Assembly (NCBI GenBank): GCA_900766355.1
Contig: CAAFVD010000116.1
Coordinates: 124,001-188,000, forward strand
Source of the DNA: Candidatus Gastranaerophilales bacterium
GTDB taxonomy: Bacteria; Cyanobacteriota; Vampirovibrionia; Gastranaerophilales; Gastranaerophilaceae
Direction of reading: 5' to 3'
Length of the DNA stretch: 64,000 bases
Under the pieces are notes generated by a model. It did not search any database, was not told where the DNA came from, and saw only the letters and a list, made by a program, of their open reading frames with translations. The position numbers and the translations under genes were made by a program. Shown piece after piece: positions 60,542 to 64,000 of the stretch. The number at the start of each line of letters is the position of its first letter. Position 1 is the stretch's first letter.

Positions 60542-61444
60542 TTACAATAATGCCATTAGGCTAGCTTGAGTGGAGTCTATTGTTGAAAATAACTCCTTCT
60601 TTTCGTCTTCTGTTAATTTTGTTAGAGGTTTTCTTACAAATTCATTTATTATATTTTTATGTGCCAAAACAGCCTTTACTGGAACTGGATTTGGTGCCAT
60701 AAAGAGTTTTCTGAATGTTGGATACAATTGTTGATGTATCTGCAAAGCTTTATTTACATCTCCTGTTTTAAAGCTTCTTATCATCATTTTTATTTGTTTA
60801 CCAAACAAGTGAGAGGCAACTGATACTACACCATGAACACCTAAAGACATCATAGGTAATGTTAAACTATCATCACCACTTAAAATAGTAAAATCTTTCG
60901 GACAGTTCATTCTTAGTTCAGTTATTGTGTCCATATCAGCATAGCTTTGTTTTAGAGCAGCTATATTATTATATTTTTCTGCTAGATATTTAACTGTATC
61001 AACAGACATATTAACACCAGTTCTTGAAGGAATGTTATATAAAATTATAGGAATATTAACCGCTTCTGCTATTGCTGAGAAATGTTCTATCATGCCTTTT
61101 TGAGAAGGTTTATTATAATAAGGAACAACACATAAAATTGCATCAGCTCCCTCTTGTTCTGCCAATTTTGACATTTCTACTGCAGTAGCAGTGCTATTTG
61201 ATCCTGTACCCATAACAATTTTTGCATTATTTTTTAAACCTTTTTTAGCAGCATGTAAAATTTTTATTTCTTCTTCATGCGTTAAAGTTGGGGATTCACC
61301 CGTTGTACCAGTTACAACAATAGTATCTGAACCGTTCGTTGTTAAATATTCTGCAAGTTGTTCAACTTTTGCGTAATCAATATCACCCGTAGACGTCATT
61401 GGTGTTACCATTGCCGTAATTACTTCCCCAAAATCAAACCTCAT
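60542..61444 (-). CDS. dapA: 4-hydroxy-tetrahydrodipicolinate synthase
   Basis: DapA condenses pyruvate with aspartate semialdehyde, the first step of the diaminopimelate branch. The start ATG 61444 follows an AGAGG ribosome-binding site, giving 300 residues. VITAMVTPMTSTGDIDY, TGTTGESPTLTHEE, YNIPSRTGVNMS (catalytic Tyr) and IAALKQSYADM (Schiff-base Lys) are present. It leads the operon dapA-secD-secF-U32; the gap to secD is 57 bp. The later step dapF is at 22.8 kb. Confidence 0.95.
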   Translation of the reverse strand: MRFDFGEVITAMVTPMTSTGDIDYAKVEQLAEYLTTNGSDTIVVTGTTGESPTLTHEEEIKILHAAKKGLKNNAKIVMGTGSNSTATAVEMSKLAEQEGADAILCVVPYYNKPSQKGMIEHFSAIAEAVNIPIILYNIPSRTGVNMSVDTVKYLAEKYNNIAALKQSYADMDTITELRMNCPKDFTILSGDDSLTLPMMSLGVHGVVSVASHLFGKQIKMMIRSFKTGDVNKALQIHQQLYPTFRKLFMAPNPVPVKAVLAHKNIINEFVRKPLTKLTEDEKKELFSTIDSTQASLMALL

Positions 61445-61540
61445 AATCAATACCTCTTTCCTTCTATCAAATGTATTATAAAACAAATAGATTATTTGGG
61501 TTGTAAAAAAATATTAAATTCTGAAATAAAAAAAAGTTTA

Positions 61541-61549
61541 TGGTATATT
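61541..61549 (+). promoter_or_regulatory. Extended -10 box of the MTA phosphorylase gene
   Basis: TGGTATATT (TATATT at 61544-61549) lies 30 bp before the ATG at 61580. An AGGAGG ribosome-binding site follows, so this transcript has a normal leader, unlike the leaderless genes. Confidence 0.5.
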
Positions 61550-61579
61550 AGAACAATACACGACTTAGGAGGAAATAAA

Positions 61580-62377
61580 ATGGAAAAATTAGCAGATATT
61601 GGTGTATTCGGTGGTTCAGGCTTTTATAGCTTTTTAGAAGATATTGACGAAGTTAAAGTTGAAACACCTTATGGCATGCCTAGTGACAGTTTATTTATCG
61701 GTAAAATTGGTGCTCACAAAGTAGCATTTATGCCTCGTCATGGTAGAAGCCATACTATTCCACCTCATCTTCTAAACTACAGAGCAAACGTGTGGGCAAT
61801 GAAGCACGTTGGTTGTAGCAGAGTTATTTCTCCATGTGCAGCAGGTAGTTTACAAAAACATGTAGAGCCTGGAAGTTTTGTTATATGTGATCAGTTTGTA
61901 GATTGGACAAAAGGACGACCTTCAACATTCTTTGACGGGCCTATCGTTACACACCCATCTCCAGCTGATTTATATTGTCCAGAGTTAAGAAAATTAGCTA
62001 TCAAAACTGGTAAAGATTTAGGTATAAAAATTCACGAAACTGGTACTGTTGTTGTAATTAATGGTCCAAGATTTTCTACTAAGGCTGAGTCTAAATTCTT
62101 TACTAATCAAGGTTGGGAAGTTATTAACATGACAGCTTTCCCTGAAGCTTATTTAGTAAAAGAACTAGATATGTGCCCATTAAACATTTCATTGATTACA
62201 GATTATGATGCTGGTCTTGTTGGTGATGTTCCTCCAGTTTCTCACCAAGCAGTTATAGAAGTATTTAATAATAACGTAGCTAATTTGAAAAAATTATTAT
62301 TCACAATGATTGAAAACATTCCAGTTGAAAGAACTAATTGTGATTGTGCAAATACAAAATCTAAATCAAGAGCATAA
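61580..62377 (+). CDS. mtnP: S-methyl-5'-thioadenosine phosphorylase family protein
   Basis: MTA phosphorylase releases adenine and methylthioribose 1-phosphate, salvaging the by-product of polyamine and SAM metabolism. The start ATG 61580 follows a perfect AGGAGG; the longer frame upstream is rejected. The 265-residue protein has IGVFGGSGFYSFLED (phosphate loop), FMPRHGRSHTIPPHLLNYRANVWAMK, INGPRFSTKAES, INMTAFPEAYLVKEL, and LITDYDAGL. DYD is the form that binds 6-amino purines, so adenine-type substrates are likely. S-methyl-5'-thioinosine phosphorylase is the alternative. Confidence 0.9.
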   Translation: MEKLADIGVFGGSGFYSFLEDIDEVKVETPYGMPSDSLFIGKIGAHKVAFMPRHGRSHTIPPHLLNYRANVWAMKHVGCSRVISPCAAGSLQKHVEPGSFVICDQFVDWTKGRPSTFFDGPIVTHPSPADLYCPELRKLAIKTGKDLGIKIHETGTVVVINGPRFSTKAESKFFTNQGWEVINMTAFPEAYLVKELDMCPLNISLITDYDAGLVGDVPPVSHQAVIEVFNNNVANLKKLLFTMIENIPVERTNCDCANTKSKSRA

Positions 62378-62395
62378 GACAGGAGATATACTGTA

Positions 62396-62668
62396 ATGAT
62401 AAGATTTCCTATGTTATTAAAGGCTGTAAACGGGATTTTCAACATGTTTTATGTGTTAATAATCCTAAGAATCTTTATGTCATGGATACCAAGCATTGAC
62501 TGGGAGCAACAACCTATTAAGTTTGTAAGAGAGATTACAGATGCTTATCTTGAAGTATTCAGACGATTTGTTCCTCCGTTAGGGGGTTTGGACTTTTCTC
62601 CGATAATAGCAATAATAGTTCTTCAAATTTTACAAGGACTTATTACTGGAGCAATTGGAAACTTATAA
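62396..62668 (+). CDS. YggT/YlmG family membrane protein
   Basis: The 90-residue protein has two membrane spans (about residues 10-29 and 66-87) around a conserved loop, RIFMSWIPS and AYLEVFRRFVPPLGGLDFSPIIA, which is the YggT/YlmG pattern (Pfam PF02325). In cyanobacteria and plastids YlmG affects nucleoid or division organisation. An AGGAGA ribosome-binding site lies 8 nt before the ATG. It follows mtnP by 18 bp and probably shares its transcript. Confidence 0.88.
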   Translation: MIRFPMLLKAVNGIFNMFYVLIILRIFMSWIPSIDWEQQPIKFVREITDAYLEVFRRFVPPLGGLDFSPIIAIIVLQILQGLITGAIGNL

Positions 62669-62747
62669 AATAAAAAATATACAATATTTGGGGGAGTAGG
62701 AATTTTATCATTCCTGTTATTTTAAAAAGAAAATAGTTGGGAGGAAT

Positions 62748-63971
62748 ATGTACGCATATAAGGATAGTGTAGATTACAGTTACAGAGATACTGTGTCTTA
62801 TGGCACACGTCAGAATAGACATTCTCTACATTCTGTACATGATAAAGTTTATAAAAAACATTCAGCACAAAGAAAAACAAAGAAAAAACACTCTTTGATT
62901 TCTTCAATATTTGTATTGTCAGTATTTGCATTTTTTGCATTTGTGGTTATGCCATTTAGCTATAAAACTGTCCAAAATATATTTTGGCTAGACAAAACTG
63001 CACCTTTTACAAATAGAGGTATCGAATCTCCGTTATTGAACACTTCATTCTACCGTTCTGGAGCTAATCTACAATCAATTCTATTTCCAACAATTAGTTA
63101 TTTAAATAACGATATGTTCTTAAATCAAAGACTTTTAGCTCCAACTCTATATAGCAAAAAATATGCTACAGATATGTATCTTTCAGATAGAATGATTGAT
63201 TTAGAAAACCAGTTAAAAGGTTTGAATAAAGCATTTCCTTCTATAAAACCAGCAATTTATGTTTGGTCTTTTGAAACGGGTAAATATGCTGCTATTAATG
63301 AGGATAAAGTTTATCCTGCAGCTAGTATTATAAAAATTCCTGTATTAGTTCAGCTATTCAAATCTATTGAGGCTAATCAAGTTTCTATTTACGATGAAAT
63401 GACATTAACTCATTATTATAGAGCATCGGGTTCAGGTGATTTGCAATATGCTCAAGATGGTAGAAAATATACTCTTGATGAACTTGCAAGAGTTATGATT
63501 CAAAATTCTGACAACTCTGCTACAAATATGCTGATGTCAAAAGTTGGTGGTATGGACGATGTTAATACAGGTATAAGAATGTGGGGATTGAAAAATACAC
63601 ACATAAAAACTTGGTTACCAGATTTAACAGGTACAAATACCACAACGGCCTATGATATGGCAAAAATCTTATATAACCTAGAAAACACCTCGTTTTTAAA
63701 CGTAAATTCTCGTGAAGATATTATAAAATATATGAGCAAGGTTAAGAATAACAGACTTATACAAGCTGGCTTACCTCAAGGTGTTCCTTTTATTCACAAA
63801 ACAGGTGATATTGGTTCAATGCTAGGCGATGCAGGTATTGTTTACTTACCTTCAGGTCAACATTATATTGTCGTTATTTTAGCAAAAAGACCTCATAACG
63901 ACCCAGCTGGTGTAAACTTTATTAAATCAGCATCTGCTCTTATTTATTCAGAAATGTCTAACGTGAAGTAA
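62748..63971 (+). CDS. Serine hydrolase of class A beta-lactamase fold
   Basis: The 407-residue protein has a basic cytoplasmic N-terminus (about 45 residues), one membrane span (about 46-66), then an extracytoplasmic linker and a class A beta-lactamase-like domain. The nucleophile Ser193 is in ASIIKIPVL (SxxK), Ser254-Asp-Asn is the SDN motif, and Lys351-Thr-Gly is the KTG motif. In the omega loop, where class A enzymes have E166-x-x-L-N, the aligned sequence is W289-L-P-D-L-T, so the deacylating Glu is absent. It is more likely a cell-wall enzyme or a penicillin-binding protein than a true beta-lactamase. GGGAGGAAT precedes the ATG. Confidence 0.87.
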   Translation: MYAYKDSVDYSYRDTVSYGTRQNRHSLHSVHDKVYKKHSAQRKTKKKHSLISSIFVLSVFAFFAFVVMPFSYKTVQNIFWLDKTAPFTNRGIESPLLNTSFYRSGANLQSILFPTISYLNNDMFLNQRLLAPTLYSKKYATDMYLSDRMIDLENQLKGLNKAFPSIKPAIYVWSFETGKYAAINEDKVYPAASIIKIPVLVQLFKSIEANQVSIYDEMTLTHYYRASGSGDLQYAQDGRKYTLDELARVMIQNSDNSATNMLMSKVGGMDDVNTGIRMWGLKNTHIKTWLPDLTGTNTTTAYDMAKILYNLENTSFLNVNSREDIIKYMSKVKNNRLIQAGLPQGVPFIHKTGDIGSMLGDAGIVYLPSGQHYIVVILAKRPHNDPAGVNFIKSASALIYSEMSNVK

Positions 63972-64000
63972 ATATACGTTCTTCAACAAGTCCACAAATA

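Noticed and set aside
61358..61579. Longer N-terminus for the MTA phosphorylase
   Set aside because: The upstream frame overlaps dapA on the other strand, is unlike the family, and the perfect AGGAGG before 61580 fixes the start.
1..64000. CRISPR arrays, insertion sequences, integrases, rRNA genes
   Set aside because: None were found: no regular direct repeats with spacers, no transposase or integrase motifs, and no rRNA sequence.

Overview
The window looks like the chromosome of an AT-rich gut bacterium of the Melainabacteria / Gastranaerophilales branch (non-photosynthetic relatives of Cyanobacteria). This is an inference from gene content, with no 16S rRNA in the window. The support is: a Tic20-like membrane protein; an RNase E/G next to the fused radical-SAM/DUF2344 protein; a CsaB pyruvyl transferase; a SecD-SecF pair; a full DapA/DapF lysine-peptidoglycan branch; and several lineage-type hypothetical families (the membrane proteins at 4331, 4945 and 16247, and the 950-residue GLUG protein at 19496). 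Codons end mostly in A or T, and most genes are tightly packed, with 1-11 bp overlaps common.

Layout. 1-4.1 kb: two small unknown genes, rpiB, rsfS, a TPR protein, a Tic20-like protein, an S4 RNA-binding protein and a ROK glucokinase. 4.3-6.4 kb: lineage-specific membrane proteins around tRNA-Val(TAC). 6.4-19.4 kb: CtpA protease, uvrC (without its C-terminal HhH domain), csaB, a KDG kinase / KDPG-aldolase-like pair, a CHASE2 adenylate cyclase, recG, an unknown membrane protein and uvrB. 19.5-29.6 kb: a large GLUG-repeat protein, a STAS-like protein, dapF, rpsF-ssb-rpsR, mnmG and RNase E/G. 29.6-39.1 kb: radical-SAM/DUF2344, ruvC, a DUF2229 protein, and a gmk-coaBC-nif3 operon led by a pyruvate-decarboxylase-type enzyme. 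39.1-45.3 kb: three secreted proteins, two of them FlgT-like, then an XRE regulator, a TrmB regulator and a small membrane protein. 45.3-47.4 kb: ftsH and tRNA-Ala(TGC).

47.5-54.4 kb is the accessory region, a probable defence island beside tRNA-Ala. It holds a membrane protein plus DGQHR (DndB-like) protein on one strand. Divergent from these is a complete DpnII-type GATC restriction-modification operon (dpnA, dpnM, dpnB). The operon runs on into an unrecognised two-gene unit: a 339-residue soluble protein and a 196-residue multi-pass membrane protein. I regard this unit as the best candidate for an undescribed anti-phage system; its architecture recalls RexA/RexB and Kiwa, but I could not assign it to either. 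The island ends in small unknown genes, an array of four TTTTAAAC-type sequences at an exact 11-bp period, and a possible truncated gene.

54.5-64 kb returns to housekeeping genes: a DEDDh exonuclease, miaB, tRNA-Arg(CCG), a U32 peptidase-family protein, secF, secD, dapA, an MTA phosphorylase, a YggT protein and a serine hydrolase of the class A beta-lactamase fold that lacks the general-base Glu.

A window-wide feature is that at least ten genes have a TATAAT-like -10 box ending exactly 6-7 bp before the ATG, often as an extended TGnTATAAT, with no Shine-Dalgarno sequence. This predicts frequent leaderless transcripts.
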